DNA of 21,613 nt from NCBI GenBank assembly GCA_964605235.1, contig CAZSBB010000061.1, forward strand, positions 1 to 21,613, read 5' to 3'. Below the pieces are notes generated by a model, which saw nothing but the letters and a program-made list of their open reading frames with translations, was not told the DNA's origin and searched no databases. Position 1 is the first letter of the stretch. Each line of letters opens with the position of its first letter. Source of the DNA: CAZSBB01 sp964605235 (GTDB lineage Bacteria > Planctomycetota > Phycisphaerae > Phycisphaerales > Phycisphaeraceae). Below are positions 1 through 7,278 of this stretch, piece by piece. The position numbers and the translations under genes are program-made.

Positions 1-209
1 CGGTGGATCGGCCGGGGCAGTGGCTGCGCCGCGTGAACCAGGCGGAGACGGCGGCAGAACTGGCGGCGCTGCGTCAGAGCGTCCAGCGTGGTCGACCCTA
101 TGGCAGCGAGCGCTGGACGCGACAGGTGGCGGACCGGCTGGGCTTGCACCCGACGCTGGCTCCCCGCGGCCGGCCCCGGAGGGCGGAGAGCGTCGATAAT
201 GAAAGGTGA
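1..209 (+). CDS. REP-associated transposase (RAYT-like, Y1 family), C-terminal fragment
   Basis: The frame is open from the window edge and stops at TGA 207-209, so only about the last 68 residues are visible. They match the C-terminal tail of REP-associated tyrosine transposases: an RPGQWLRRVN stretch, then LAALRQSVQRGRPYGSERW, then LGLHPTLAPRGRPRR. The catalytic HUH and tyrosine motifs lie outside the window, so activity cannot be judged. RAYTs are single-strand transposases thought to mobilise REP palindromes, which fits the many REP-like hairpins downstream. The stop codon lies inside a repeat motif (GATAATGAAAGGTGACCCC), so the last residues (VDNER) come from repeat DNA. The final 124 bp are repeated immediately downstream. 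The family call rests on recognised tail residues only. Confidence 0.72.
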   Translation, partial: VDRPGQWLRRVNQAETAAELAALRQSVQRGRPYGSERWTRQVADRLGLHPTLAPRGRPRRAESVDNER

Positions 210-348
210 CCCCTTTTCTTCCTCTGGCGGCGAGCGCTGGACGCGACAGGTGGCCGACCAGCTGGGCTTGCACCCGACGCTGGCCCCCCGCGGCCGGCCC
301 CGGAGGGCGGAGGTCGTCGATAATGAAAGGTGACCCCTTTTCTTCCCC
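101..348 (+). repeat. 124-bp tandem duplication of the transposase 3' end
   Basis: Bases 101-224 and 225-348 are two head-to-tail copies with a few substitutions. Each runs from the codons for GSERW/GGERW to the repeat motif GATAATGAAAGGTGACCCC and a TTCTTCC tail. The second copy still encodes ERWTRQVADQLGLHPTLAPRGRPRR and the same TGA (331-333), but is cut off from the rest of the gene. Confidence 0.9.
225..333 (+). pseudogene. Duplicated C-terminal fragment of the RAYT-like transposase
   Basis: This is the second copy of the transposase tail. It differs from the first at a few positions, for example Gln for Arg in VADQLG and VVDNER for SVDNER. It has no start of its own and follows the first copy's stop codon, so it is a dead fragment made by tandem duplication. 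Confidence 0.8.
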
Positions 349-533
349 CATATTCGGTACGAAACTTCCCCACGGCGATGGTGTTGCAAAATTATGCAAC
401 ATTAAATGGATATTGCCCGCGCAGCATATTCTGGAAGGGTGGCGTTAAAAATCCACCCAATCAGTCGCCTGGTAATCCCGCAAGGCCAGCCTATCCCTAT
501 CCAACTGACGTGTGATGAGTAGGAATATGGTAT
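349..533. other. Intergenic stretch with no recognised gene
   Basis: No coding region with recognisable content is seen. Composition shifts from GC-rich to AT-rich towards the right end. Short open frames cross it but show no family signature. The stretch separates the transposase tail duplication from the AT-rich small ORF. Confidence 0.5.
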
Positions 534-680
534 ATGATATACCCTAAAGACAAAACATCTACATCAAGAAGACATAAGACAAATATTCATTTTATAGATG
601 TTCCATGGCAAATATTATTACCAATATTATTTATGATTTTTATCATTATAATTATATTTATCGGAAGTTGTTCCGCGTGA
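534..680 (+). CDS. Possible 48-residue single-span membrane peptide in an AT-rich island
   Basis: An ATG at 534 opens a 49-codon frame ending at TGA 678-680. AGGA at 521-524 precedes it with 9-nt spacing, a reasonable ribosome binding site. The N-terminal half is basic and hydrophilic (MIYPKDKTSTSRRHK). Residues about 24-45 form one very hydrophobic segment rich in Ile, Leu and Phe, ending IFIGSCSA, so the predicted topology is N-in with a very short outside tail. The ORF is strongly AT-rich in an otherwise GC-rich region, which suggests foreign origin. It resembles no family I know. AT-rich DNA encodes Ile/Phe/Tyr-rich segments by chance, so a non-coding explanation remains quite possible. 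Confidence 0.35.
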   Translation: MIYPKDKTSTSRRHKTNIHFIDVPWQILLPILFMIFIIIIIFIGSCSA

Positions 681-806
681 GGAAGAAAAGACACTATGAA
701 AGCCAGGTCTCCCGGCGGCGTCCCGGATAATGGGGAACGTCGTCCGCCACAGACGGGCTGACCGCGTGGGTCGCCCACGGTTGGCGCCAGCGCCAGGAGA
801 CCCGAC
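681..806 (+). other. Hairpin-rich leader upstream of an IS110 transposase remnant
   Basis: This GC-rich segment follows the AT-rich island abruptly and runs up to the IS110-like start codon. It holds two adjacent short hairpins: CGTGGG-TCG-CCCACG at 765-779 and TGGCGC-CA-GCGCCA at 782-795. An imperfect pairing is also possible between about 713-723 and 734-748. IS110-group elements carry a non-coding left end upstream of the transposase that encodes the bridge RNA. Position and structure fit a remnant of that left end, but no functional loops can be assigned by eye. Confidence 0.3.
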
Positions 807-958
807 ATGCTGATTCTCGCCATTGACCCCCGGGGGTCGGTAAGTTCAAGAGCGTGGCCTGCCGCTTTGACACCGACACGCACACCCACCATTTCCGCAG
901 CGTGACCATCACGCCCCAGACGCTTTACGCCCACGCCACCACACACCGAACTGGGTGA
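807..958 (+). pseudogene. IS110-family transposase, N-terminal remnant with frameshift
   Basis: ATG 807 is preceded by AGGAGA (795-800). Translation begins MLILAIDP, then shifts frame at a C/G run (826-836). In the new frame from base 839 it continues GKFKSVACRFDTDTHTHHFR and ends at TGA 956-958. Removing eight bases of the run restores AIDLGKFKSVAC, the start typical of IS110-family (DEDD) transposases, in which the Asp of AIDLG is the first catalytic acid. Only about 50 of the usual 300-400 residues remain before REP DNA takes over, so the gene is dead. Confidence 0.65.
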
Positions 959-971
959 GTCACGCGAATGA

Positions 972-1011
972 AAAGGTGTCGGGTTGAATATTTATTCATC
1001 CTGACACCTTT
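972..1011. repeat. REP-like hairpin, site 1
   Basis: The palindrome runs from GGTGTCGGG (from 975) to CCTGACACC (to 1008), with inner arms TGAATA and TATTCA. Flanking A and T runs extend the pairing. The same hairpin recurs at 6430-6463, 7061-7094 and 7731-7764, and its left half at 8168-8180. Confidence 0.85.
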
Positions 1012-1038
1012 AGCTCCCCCTGACACCTTTAGCTCCCC
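1002..1038 (+). repeat. Short tandem repeat of the REP right half
   Basis: TGACACCTTTAGCTCCCC occurs twice in a row. The unit is the right arm of REP site 1 plus its tail. A longer array of the same kind lies at 6617-6685. Confidence 0.75.
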
Positions 1039-1256
1039 TCCTTTGCGCGGGGCCGATGAGGCCTGGAGCATTGGTCGGAGCGGGTTTCCGCCGGAGCGCG
1101 CCATTTCCCCGCAATTTCCCCCGGCACGGGGATTTCCCGCACGCGGCGCACCTGATAATTTCCGGAAAATGCGGGATTATCACGGATCATTTATTCATCC
1201 CCCGCGTGGGCTGTGCTAACTTGGCAGCGCATTTCTCCAGACACGGAACAACCCGC
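1039..1256. other. Upstream region of the large secreted-hydrolase gene
   Basis: The reading frame of the next gene stays open through here, but the translation is arginine- and proline-rich with no domain character, so I treat it as non-coding leader. A perfect 10-bp palindrome TTTCCGGAAA lies at 1159-1168. No convincing -35/-10 pair was identified. Confidence 0.4.
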
Positions 1257-4200
1257 ATGCGACGATTCCCCCTGACGCTGTCATGGTACGCACCTGTGGC
1301 GGCTTTGTTCTGCGCGTTACTAGCCAACCGTCCGGCGCCCGTCGCGGGGGCGAACGATGAAGTGATCCGGTGCCAGGGTATCGCCATGTGGGGCGAGCCG
1401 GTGCGGGCCGGTGAGACCGTGGTTTTCACCGAGGGGGTTTCCTGGCACGAGATCAAAACCTCGACGGCCCAGTTGCAGATCAATCGGACCACCGGCAAAG
1501 TCACCGGGCGCATTGAAATCGCCTACACCGCGGTGCTGCGCCGCAACGAACAGGAAACGCGTACAGATGGATCCGTCGTCTACCTGCTCGACGGCGCCGT
1601 GGACCTGCAGGGGCTGGCGCAAGCCGCCATCACCGGGCGTAATCTCCTTCGCGGCCAGCTCATCACCATACGCCGACCTGACGCCAACGGCCCCCCTGAC
1701 CCGGAGGTTCATGAGACGTTCACCGGGCTGGTCTGCCTCAACAGTGGCCGCGCCATTCCCAAACTGCCCGAGTTCGGCGACAGCTATATCCTGATTTTCC
1801 CTCCCGGCAAAGGACCGCAGGGCGACGCGAGCGTGGATGCGTCGCGGTGGCTGGATTCGTGGGCCAAAAAGAACTTTCTCTACACCTTCGGGATCGGGGC
1901 CCTGAAACTCGATGTGGATCTCGACCTGCCGGTGTGGTTTGCCGAAGCCTCCGCCGAGCGCTACCAGCCGCGCGCCGTGTTGGACGGGACCTTTGATGAA
2001 AGCGCCGGCCTGAAGCTGATCGACGGCCTCGCCGCCGCGCAGCACCACGTCAACGGCGCCGCCACCGATGGCGTCACCCGCGTATGGACGATTGTGCAAT
2101 GTCCGGGCCCCGGCCAGGTGCAGTTCACCGTCGACGCCGACCACAACGGCGCCTTTGCCGCGCCCCAGACGTGGCGTGATGCGCGGCGCTCCATCACGGT
2201 GGAGGCGTATCACGACCAGCGGACCCGGCGGCATTATGCCTTCGCTTTGTACACCCCGCCGCCAACCTTCACCCCGCCGGGCGTGCGGGCGCCGGAGCAT
2301 CATCGCGACATCGCCTTGCAACTGCGCTGGGAACCGCAGGCGGCGGCGGGCACGCAGCCGGTGACGCAAAGCGAATCATTCCGGCTGGTGCGACCGCCGG
2401 TGGTGTTGCAGCACGGCACCTACGACAACGCGCGTTATTGCTGGCGCATGTTCCCGCAGACGGATCTGACCGCGGCAGACTATCCCGCCGGTGCGGGCGC
2501 GATGTTTGACCATCTGCTCCGCGCCGGTTTCGTGCTGCCCAACGGGCAACCGGCGGTGTTCACCGTTGATTTCGAGAACAACCTGGTCAACGTTTCGCAG
2601 TACGCCAAGTACACCTCCAGCGGCTTAAGCCGATATGAGCGCACCGTGGAGGTCGCCGGTCAGGAGGTCGGCAGCAGCAACTTCGTGAATCTCGCCCATG
2701 TGCTGTGGGAAAACCCGGGCGGCATCCGCCAGGCGCTGCAGGCGTATCGTGACGCCGGCATCGCCGCCACCCAGGCCGACGTGGTCTGCCACAGTCTGGG
2801 GGGCCTGGTCGCGCGACTGTATATCCGTGGGGCGCACCTGTTCAACCGTCCACCGCAGCAGGCCGACGAGTTCCCCCAACCGGGCGTGCCCCTCGACAGC
2901 ACCGTCTGGTACTACCGCCCGGACAACTTCATGAATGGCGACGTGCATCGGCTGATCACCATCGCCACCACCCACAAGGGCAGCGACGCCCCCGGCATGC
3001 TGATTCCTTTCGCGCTGCTGTCAAAGGGCTATCAACTTGACGGCACGAAGGATCAATCCCTCTCGGCACACCTGTTCCGCGCCGTTGATTTCCTGATCCC
3101 CGGCGCCATCGGCGCCCTGGACAGCAAGATGGTCCAGGTGCTCCTGCATTATGTGAACAAGGACACCGGCGTCGGCGGGGCGTTTCGGGACCAGCAGCCC
3201 AACAGTCCCGCGCTCAACGCCATCGGCGCGACGCCTGTACCCGCACACGCCATCGCCTGCGTCAGTCGGGATGCAGACCTTCACACGTTTCAGGGCTTCT
3301 ACTGGCAGCGCATGACCAAGATTTTCGCCCTGTCGCCCGAATCGATCCTGCAGGAAGTGCTCGCCGGCCGGGCGCATGGCGCCGAAAGCTTCAACGCCCT
3401 GCAGGCAGCCACCCGCCGCGAGGACCAGGCGCGACAGATCATGGAGCAGGCGATGTACACCGGCCGGGTGTATCGCCCCGCGGATATTCCCGCCGTCGAT
3501 GTCCTGGCTCCGGTCAGGATGTTCCGTTCCGTCATCTTCGGCAACCAGCTCAACGACTGCACCGTGCGCCTCGAAAGCGCGCTGGGCGAACTCACCGCCG
3601 GCGTCGACGCCACCATCATCGACCATGTTCTGCACGGCTATGCCACCACCTACCCGGCGGTGCAGCAACGGATTGTCGAGTTGTTGCGCGGCGGGTACCA
3701 CCAGTTCAACCGCAACGGCTTTCCTCCGGCTGGGGGTCCCACCCGCGACCTGCCCCCGCCTGCGGTCGCAGAGCCGCCGCAACGGCCGAAAGTCACGCTC
3801 ACCGCGGCAAACATCACCGGCAAGGCCACCCGCGTGGACCTCGCCCGCAAGCGCATCGACGCCCTGGACACCGCCCGCCACCTTTCGAGCGATCACCTCC
3901 TCGCCTGTGACCGCGGTCAGGTGCAACTGCAACTGGGCTTCGATGGTCTCGACGACGTCATGGTCCAGGCGCGGCTCGAAGCCGACCAGAAGGCGGCGCT
4001 GGTTCTGATCAGCGGCGCTGATGTCCAGCAGAAGCGCCTCGAGGCCCGCCTCGCCGAAGGCACCCTGCTCATCGACAAACGCAAGCAGATCAGTTGCCTG
4101 CTGCGGACCTACACCCCCGCTGCCGTCATTGAGAATCTCCACACCCGTTACACCGTCACCCACGACTACGACACCCAAACCACCGCCATCGTCGTGCATG

Positions 4201-6413
4201 AAGGTTCGGTGCGCGTTTACCCGCTCGACGGCTCGGCGCCCTACGAATTGGGCGAGAATCAGAAAGCCTCCCTGCGTAAACCCGGCGAGGTCATCATGCC
4301 CAAACTCGACGACACGGCCGCGCCTCCGGGCGCCGGTGCGCTGGCGGACAGCGCCGGGGACAGCGCCGGGGGCAACGCCGGGGGCAGCGCCGGCGCTCCT
4401 GATGCCGGGAGCACCACCCATACCGCCGACGTGAAGCATGGCAACACGACCGCCGGCAACGCTTCCGCCGGCAACGCTTCCACCGGCAATGCTTCCACCG
4501 GCAGGGGGAACGACGGTAACCCCAATGCCGGCGGCGTGGCGAGCACCCGCACCGCTGGCGCCGCCGACGCGCCCGCAGCCAACCCGACGGGCGACAACCG
4601 TCCCCGGGGACCGATGGACCGTGAAATCATCGTCATGGGCGACGGCCGTGTTGTTGATGTGACCGCCGGCAACCGCACACCGCCGGCCGATCAGCCTGCC
4701 GCCCAGCCGCCCTCCGTCACCATTCCCATCAGTCAGTTGCCCCCGAGCATCCGTGACCGCCTGCCTCCCGGCACGACCAGCGTCTCTATTCCCATCCAAA
4801 CCGGCGCCAATCAGCCAGCTGCCACCAGCACCGCCTCGACCCCCACCACCCCCACCGCTGCTGCAGATCGGCCCGCCATCGCGCCGCCGAAGGGTCCATT
4901 TGATCGGCACATCATCCAGGCGCCGCGGGATCGGCCCTGGGACCAGCCGCCCACCCAGGGCCCGGCGCGCAACCTCCGCCATCTGGTTTTCAACCAGATT
5001 CTCATCAACCATCCGCAGCAGTTCAGCAAGGCGGTCAACCACTACAACACGCCCATCCTCAGCGCCGCGGGCAACCGCATCGTCTTCGCGGGCAAGAAGG
5101 CGTATGTCGTCGACTACGACGGCGCGAATCTGCGGCAAGTCGGCCCGGAATCGCCCGGACATATCTCCCGCATGGACATCAGCCCCGATGGCCAGTGGAT
5201 CACCTACGCCGATCCCACGCGCGTCTTCGCCGCCCGCGCCGACGGCTCGGCGGGACGGCAAGTCCTCGAGTCCAGCTATGGCGCCTTCAACGGCCTGCGG
5301 ATTCGCGGCCAGACGCCCACCGTCTTCCTGATGGGCACCTGGCCCGCCAACGCCCGCGCCGGCGACGATGCCGAGTGGCTGCCTTTGGGCAACGGTGTCT
5401 GGGCCATTGACCCGGTTTCCGCCACCCGCCGACAACTGGTCGATTTCGCCGCCATGGCGAAACAGTTCGGCCACAAGGATTTCACCAGCCTGTCGTCCGG
5501 ATACAACGGCGACTGGGTCTTCGATGTCGCCGAGGATGGTCAGCGGCTGGTCTTCGCGCTCCAGGACAAGGTGCTCAAGACCACCCGCATCTTCGCCCTG
5601 CACGACGGCGCCCCACGTGAAATCGCCCGCGTCGAGAAAGCCCACTACAACGCCACCCATTCCCTGGCGCTTAGCGGGGACGGCTCAACGGTCGCCTATC
5701 TCACCGCCGGCGCCGAAGGCGCGCTGTTCGTCGTCAACTACGACGGCTCCAACCATCGGCGTGTCCTGGGCCCCGACGACACCCCCGTGCCGTTCACCCA
5801 CCACTCGTCGCCCACTCAACTGACCTACGACGGCTCCATGTGGCTGCACAGCGTCCATAACCTGCTGGTGCGGGTCAGCGACGGTTTACCCCGCAGCGTC
5901 GGCGCCCCCAGGTCCGACTCCGTCGGCAGAACCTACCACGAGAACCACTACTGGATGATCATGAACCGCGACGCCACCCGCTTCATGTTCCGACGCCATC
6001 AGGAAGACGGCCGGCTGGGAATCTCGACCATGACGCCCAACCCCACCGACCCCGGCCCCAGCCCGCGAATCGGCGAAGTGCAGCTCGACCCGCCCCACCT
6101 GCATGCCACCGAGCCGACCACCCTCACCGCCCGGGTCCAGAGCGAACTCAAGATCACCCACGCACGCCTGGACGTCTTCAGCCGCGGCCACTTTGATCCG
6201 GACATCTACTACAAGGCACTGCGCGACGACGGCAAAGACGGCGACCAGGTGGCCGGCGATGGCGTCTGGACGGCCGCCAATCTCAAGCCCCGATCCGACC
6301 GCAAGCAGTGGACGGGCTTACGCATCCTCCGCGTGACCATCGAAGGCCTGGACGCTCAGGGACGCCGCCATGGCGCCAGCGCTGACATTGGACCGTGGCC
6401 TGTCACCGAGTGA
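1257..6413 (+). CDS. Very large secreted alpha/beta hydrolase (lipase-like) with FecR-like, beta-propeller and C-terminal Ig-like domains
   Basis: The gene encodes 1,718 residues from ATG 1257, chosen because it opens a clear signal peptide: MRRF, a hydrophobic core and a VAGA/ND cleavage site near residue 32. Residues about 380-810 look like a lipase/esterase fold: oxyanion motif LQHG (His386-Gly387), nucleophile elbow CHSLGG (Ser513), probable acid in LNDCTV (Asp767), and probable catalytic His in IDHVLHG (790 or 793). Residues about 885-1010 resemble a FecR domain (TTAIVVHEGSVRVY). A low-complexity linker (about 1015-1240) with GNAS[AT]G and GDSAG repeats follows. Residues about 1240-1590 carry TolB/WD40-like blades (ISPDGQWITY). 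The last ~115 residues contain LRDDGKDGDQVAGDGVW, typical of an Ig-like 'choice-of-anchor' module. The substrate is unknown. The protein is probably exported and may act at the cell surface. Its 3' end is duplicated downstream. Confidence 0.8.
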   Translation: MRRFPLTLSWYAPVAALFCALLANRPAPVAGANDEVIRCQGIAMWGEPVRAGETVVFTEGVSWHEIKTSTAQLQINRTTGKVTGRIEIAYTAVLRRNEQETRTDGSVVYLLDGAVDLQGLAQAAITGRNLLRGQLITIRRPDANGPPDPEVHETFTGLVCLNSGRAIPKLPEFGDSYILIFPPGKGPQGDASVDASRWLDSWAKKNFLYTFGIGALKLDVDLDLPVWFAEASAERYQPRAVLDGTFDESAGLKLIDGLAAAQHHVNGAATDGVTRVWTIVQCPGPGQVQFTVDADHNGAFAAPQTWRDARRSITVEAYHDQRTRRHYAFALYTPPPTFTPPGVRAPEHHRDIALQLRWEPQAAAGTQPVTQSESFRLVRPPVVLQHGTYDNARYCWRMFPQTDLTAADYPAGAGAMFDHLLRAGFVLPNGQPAVFTVDFENNLVNVSQYAKYTSSGLSRYERTVEVAGQEVGSSNFVNLAHVLWENPGGIRQALQAYRDAGIAATQADVVCHSLGGLVARLYIRGAHLFNRPPQQADEFPQPGVPLDSTVWYYRPDNFMNGDVHRLITIATTHKGSDAPGMLIPFALLSKGYQLDGTKDQSLSAHLFRAVDFLIPGAIGALDSKMVQVLLHYVNKDTGVGGAFRDQQPNSPALNAIGATPVPAHAIACVSRDADLHTFQGFYWQRMTKIFALSPESILQEVLAGRAHGAESFNALQAATRREDQARQIMEQAMYTGRVYRPADIPAVDVLAPVRMFRSVIFGNQLNDCTVRLESALGELTAGVDATIIDHVLHGYATTYPAVQQRIVELLRGGYHQFNRNGFPPAGGPTRDLPPPAVAEPPQRPKVTLTAANITGKATRVDLARKRIDALDTARHLSSDHLLACDRGQVQLQLGFDGLDDVMVQARLEADQKAALVLISGADVQQKRLEARLAEGTLLIDKRKQISCLLRTYTPAAVIENLHTRYTVTHDYDTQTTAIVVHEGSVRVYPLDGSAPYELGENQKASLRKPGEVIMPKLDDTAAPPGAGALADSAGDSAGGNAGGSAGAPDAGSTTHTADVKHGNTTAGNASAGNASTGNASTGRGNDGNPNAGGVASTRTAGAADAPAANPTGDNRPRGPMDREIIVMGDGRVVDVTAGNRTPPADQPAAQPPSVTIPISQLPPSIRDRLPPGTTSVSIPIQTGANQPAATSTASTPTTPTAAADRPAIAPPKGPFDRHIIQAPRDRPWDQPPTQGPARNLRHLVFNQILINHPQQFSKAVNHYNTPILSAAGNRIVFAGKKAYVVDYDGANLRQVGPESPGHISRMDISPDGQWITYADPTRVFAARADGSAGRQVLESSYGAFNGLRIRGQTPTVFLMGTWPANARAGDDAEWLPLGNGVWAIDPVSATRRQLVDFAAMAKQFGHKDFTSLSSGYNGDWVFDVAEDGQRLVFALQDKVLKTTRIFALHDGAPREIARVEKAHYNATHSLALSGDGSTVAYLTAGAEGALFVVNYDGSNHRRVLGPDDTPVPFTHHSSPTQLTYDGSMWLHSVHNLLVRVSDGLPRSVGAPRSDSVGRTYHENHYWMIMNRDATRFMFRRHQEDGRLGISTMTPNPTDPGPSPRIGEVQLDPPHLHATEPTTLTARVQSELKITHARLDVFSRGHFDPDIYYKALRDDGKDGDQVAGDGVWTAANLKPRSDRKQWTGLRILRVTIEGLDAQGRRHGASADIGPWPVTE
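4452..4500 (+). repeat. 15-bp in-frame tandem repeat in the linker of the large hydrolase
   Basis: Three consecutive 15-bp units, GCCGGCAACGCTTCC and close variants, encode GNAS[AT]G repeats. A related Gly/Ser/Ala repeat (GDSAG, GGNAG, GGSAG) lies just upstream, about 4345-4395. They form part of a flexible linker between the FecR-like and propeller regions. Confidence 0.75.
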
Positions 6414-6429
6414 GCGCGGGAATGAAAAT

Positions 6430-6463
6430 GGTGTCGGGTTGAATATTTATTCATCCTGACACC
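6430..6463. repeat. REP-like hairpin, site 2
   Basis: GGTGTCGGG...CCTGACACC palindrome starting 17 bp after the large gene's stop codon. It could also act as an RNA hairpin at the end of that transcript. It is preceded by GGGAATGAAAAT and followed by TTTGACTTGTCCGCAG. Confidence 0.85.
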
Positions 6464-6470
6464 TTTGACT

Positions 6471-6623
6471 TGTCCGCAGATGACGCAGATGGACGCAGAT
6501 AAAACAGCAATTGCTGCCGATGTCTACTCTGCGTAAATCCGCGTCATCTGCGGATCAAAACGCTTTGCTTCTTCCGCTGCTGAAGCCAGAGGAGGCACCA
6601 GGAGGATTAATCATCCTGACACC
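6471..6623. repeat. Interspersed ~160-bp element, copy A
   Basis: A perfect 13-bp inverted repeat, CCGCAGATGACGC (6474-6486) and GCGTCATCTGCGG (6541-6553), brackets partly paired inner arms and a central CAGCAATTGCTG palindrome. A conserved tail follows, ending GGAGGATTAATCATCCTGAC. Near-identical copies occur at 7117-7278 and 8196-8357, with a partial copy after the gap. It has no coding capacity. Repeats based on CGCAGATGACGCAGAT are common in environmental bacterial genomes. Confidence 0.85.
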
Positions 6624-6685
6624 TTTAGCTTGCTTGACACCTTTAGCTTGCTGACACCTTTAGCTTGCTGACACCTTTAGCTTGC
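6617..6685 (+). repeat. Tandem array of four REP right-half units
   Basis: Four head-to-tail copies of TGACACCTTTAGCTTGC, with period 18, 17, 17 and 17 bp. The unit is the right arm of the REP hairpin plus its tail. There are no spacers, so this is not a CRISPR. Confidence 0.85.
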
Positions 6686-6713
6686 GATAATGAAAGGTGA
6701 CCCCTTTTCTTCC
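6686..6713 (+). repeat. Duplication-junction motif, third copy
   Basis: GATAATGAAAGGTGACCCC followed by TTTTCTTCC. The same motif closes each unit of the transposase-tail duplication (about 196-222 and 320-346). Here it sits exactly where the duplicated 3' end of the large hydrolase gene begins. AAAGG and CCTTT can pair into a small hairpin. Confidence 0.8.
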
Positions 6714-7046
6714 CACCTGCATGCCACCGAGCCGACCACCCTCACCGCCCGGGTCCAGAGCGAACTCAAGATCACCCACGCACGCCTGGACGTCTTCAGC
6801 CGCGGCCACTTTGATCCGGACATCTACTACAAGGCACTGCGCGACGACGGCAAAGACGGCGACCAGGTGGCCGGCGATGGCGTCTGGACGGCCGCCAATC
6901 TCAAGCCCCGATCCGACCGCAAGCAGTGGACGGGCTTACGCATCCTCCGCGTGACCATCGAAGGCCTGGACGCTCAGGGACGCCGCCATGGCGCCAGCGC
7001 TGACGTTGGACCCTGGCCTGTCACCGAGTGAGCGCGGGAATGAAAA
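6712..7046 (+). pseudogene. Duplicated 3' end of the large hydrolase gene
   Basis: Bases 6712-7046 repeat 6094-6428 at a constant offset of 618. I noticed two substitutions in the stretch read closely (GACATTGGACCG versus GACGTTGGACCC). The copy encodes the C-terminal Ig-like domain from HLHATEPTTL to GPWPVTE and the stop codon (7029-7031). An ATG inside the junction motif (6690) is fused in frame and gives a nominal 113-residue ORF without signal peptide. I regard it as a by-product of segmental duplication, which extends on through the REP and the ~160-bp element. Confidence 0.85.
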
Positions 7047-7060
7047 AGGGGAATGAAAAA

Positions 7061-7094
7061 GGTGTCGGGTTGAATATATATTCATCCTGACACC
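7061..7094. repeat. REP-like hairpin, site 3
   Basis: Same palindrome as at 6430-6463, with a TATATATT centre instead of TATTTATT. Upstream, GGGAATGAAAAA is doubled relative to the first copy. Downstream, ACCTTTGACTTGTCC is doubled. Both look like short tandem slippage. Confidence 0.85.
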
Positions 7095-7116
7095 TTTGAC
7101 TTGTCCACCTTTGACT

Positions 7117-7278
7117 TGTCCGCAGATGACGCAGATGGACGCAGATAAAATAGCAATTGCTGCCGATGTCTACGCTGCGTAAATCTGCGTCATCTGCGGA
7201 TCAAAACGCTTTGCTTCTTCCGTTGCTGAAGCCAGAGGAGGCACCAGGAGGATTAATCATCCTGACAACTTTGGCTTC
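7117..7278. repeat. Interspersed ~160-bp element, copy B, running into the gap
   Basis: The 13-bp arms lie at 7120-7132 and 7187-7199. The conserved tail runs to the last base before the gap. The final 55 bases (7224-7278) are identical to the first 55 bases after the gap (7379-7433). Confidence 0.85.

Noticed and set aside
605..724. Alternative 40-codon frame starting ATGGCAAATATT in the AT-rich island
   Set aside because: It has no Shine-Dalgarno and spans the composition boundary into the GC-rich IS-like leader. The overlapping frame from 534 is better supported.
695..760. Short frame starting MKARSPGG after GAGGAAG
   Set aside because: It has only about 21 codons, no recognisable content, and lies within the hairpin-rich leader of the IS110 remnant.
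1056..1256. Upstream extension of the large hydrolase reading frame
   Set aside because: The extra 67 residues are low in domain character and precede an obvious signal peptide at 1257.
3021..5660. 879-codon open frame on the minus strand inside the large hydrolase gene
   Set aside because: It is antisense to a gene with clear signal peptide and domains. Its translation is Gly/Ala/Val/Arg-rich without motifs, as expected for a shadow frame in high-GC DNA.
6617..6685. CRISPR-like array
   Set aside because: The four 17-18 bp units are directly adjacent without spacers, and no cas gene is present.
6690..7031. Separate 113-residue gene
   Set aside because: It is the duplicated 3' end of the large hydrolase gene fused to an ATG in a repeat motif, with no signal peptide or ribosome binding site.
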